Positions 63,618 through 64,000 of a stretch of DNA of 64,000 bases are shown piece by piece. The stretch comes from Branchiostoma lanceolatum (Eukaryota; Chordata; Leptocardii; Amphioxiformes; Branchiostomatidae): assembly GCF_035083965.1 (NCBI RefSeq), contig NC_089724.1, positions 19,610,974 through 19,674,973 of the forward strand. The letters are read 5' to 3'. Positions within the stretch are counted from its first letter, which is position 1; the number at the start of each line of letters is the position of its first letter. Under the pieces are notes generated by a model. It worked only from the letters and a program-made list of their open reading frames with translations, was not told the origin of the DNA and searched no databases. A program made the translations under genes and the position numbers.

Positions 63618-63901
63618 ATGGCGGGAATCGCAGGGAATCGCAAGGATCGCACGACGAAGCGGCTGTTGGAAGGCTTGAATCGACAATTTTTGAACACATT
63701 CAGTGCAGTTACCGGAGAAATTAACCGTGGAAAACATGGTACAAAAAAATGGACGTCTTTATTGCGTTCTTTCTCAAAGTAGGGTGTCAAATTCCTCATT
63801 ATGTTCGATAATTACAGGGCGCATACGGAACAAGTGTTGAAAAGTTGTGTTTTATTTTTGCTGACTTATTCTGTGTGTATTTTTTGTAGGACGTAGCTGA
63901 T
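63618..63901 (+). CDS. Possible very small gene, 43 or 54 aa, unknown function
   Basis: An ATG at 63618 opens a basic frame (MAGIAGNRKDRTTKRLLEGL) that either runs on to a stop at 63782 (54 aa) or splices at CATG-gtacaa (63738) to TTTTTTGTAG at 63890, ending in HGRS (43 aa). A promoter-like cluster precedes it and AATAAA follows at 63906, so a complete short transcription unit is possible. I do not recognise the protein. It lies antisense to NHP2, probably inside one of its introns, and could be a chance frame. Confidence 0.3.
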
Positions 63902-64000
63902 ACGTAATAAAGTTTTGTTGTGCTAAATTTTATTTTCTTTGCCGATTGTATACAACATAGAAGTGCAGCTTGTGCGTGAAGTTGTGAACATTTGATATTT

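Noticed and set aside
1-64000. Bacterial-type features such as operons, CRISPR arrays and ribosome binding sites
   Set aside because: Genes are split by spliceosomal introns and use eukaryotic signals; no regularly spaced repeats were seen.

Overview
The window is animal nuclear DNA with many short coding exons, GT-AG introns, long untranslated regions and scattered small inverted-repeat elements. The gene set and architecture point to an invertebrate deuterostome, most probably a lancelet (Branchiostoma). It has a single KIF20-type kinesin that resembles both vertebrate KIF20A and KIF20B, IGFBP-Kazal-Ig secreted proteins, a fibrinogen-domain protein and abundant MITE-like repeats. The species is inferred; no search was run. 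Exon models were built by hand from reading frame, splice consensus and phase.

Layout: (1) 1.2-6.1 kb holds a divergent pair: a 238-aa Cys-containing protein on the minus strand and an 11-exon, about 605-aa protein with a DDE-transposase-like look on the plus strand. (2) 7.5-18.8 kb is a plus-strand DEK-C plus SWIB/MDM2 chromatin protein. Its 6.2-kb third intron holds a complete antisense betaine-homocysteine methyltransferase-like gene (10.7-14.4 kb) and several transposons. (3) 21.9-23.4 kb is a minus-strand secreted fibrinogen-related protein. (4) 25.2-28.2 and 30.1-34.3 kb hold two tandem IGFBP-Kazal-Ig secreted proteins; only the second has a very acidic tail. (5) 35.5-41.5 kb is RPP30 (RNase P/MRP subunit), minus strand, 12 exons. 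A tRNA-like sequence lies in its last-but-one intron region. (6) 42.9-60.5 kb is a kinesin-6 gene of 38 coding exons. It is about 2,170 aa with a KIF20B-type tail, or about 1,026 aa if an extended exon 18 is used as a terminal exon. (7) 62.5-62.9 kb has the last two exons of NHP2 (H/ACA snoRNP); its 5' part lies outside the window. A possible tiny gene is at 63.6-63.9 kb.

How the genes relate: most are independent housekeeping or secreted-protein genes. RPP30 and NHP2 both act in non-coding RNA metabolism, and RPP30 and the kinesin share a divergent promoter region with CCAAT and CHR-like motifs. The set is informative as a linkage block. Human homologues fall on 10q (KIF20B, RPP30, KAZALD1) and 5q (KIF20A, BHMT, NHP2), as expected if this is the unduplicated counterpart of a vertebrate paralogon. 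The two most interesting items are the two-ended KIF20 gene and the divergent transposase-like gene pair.
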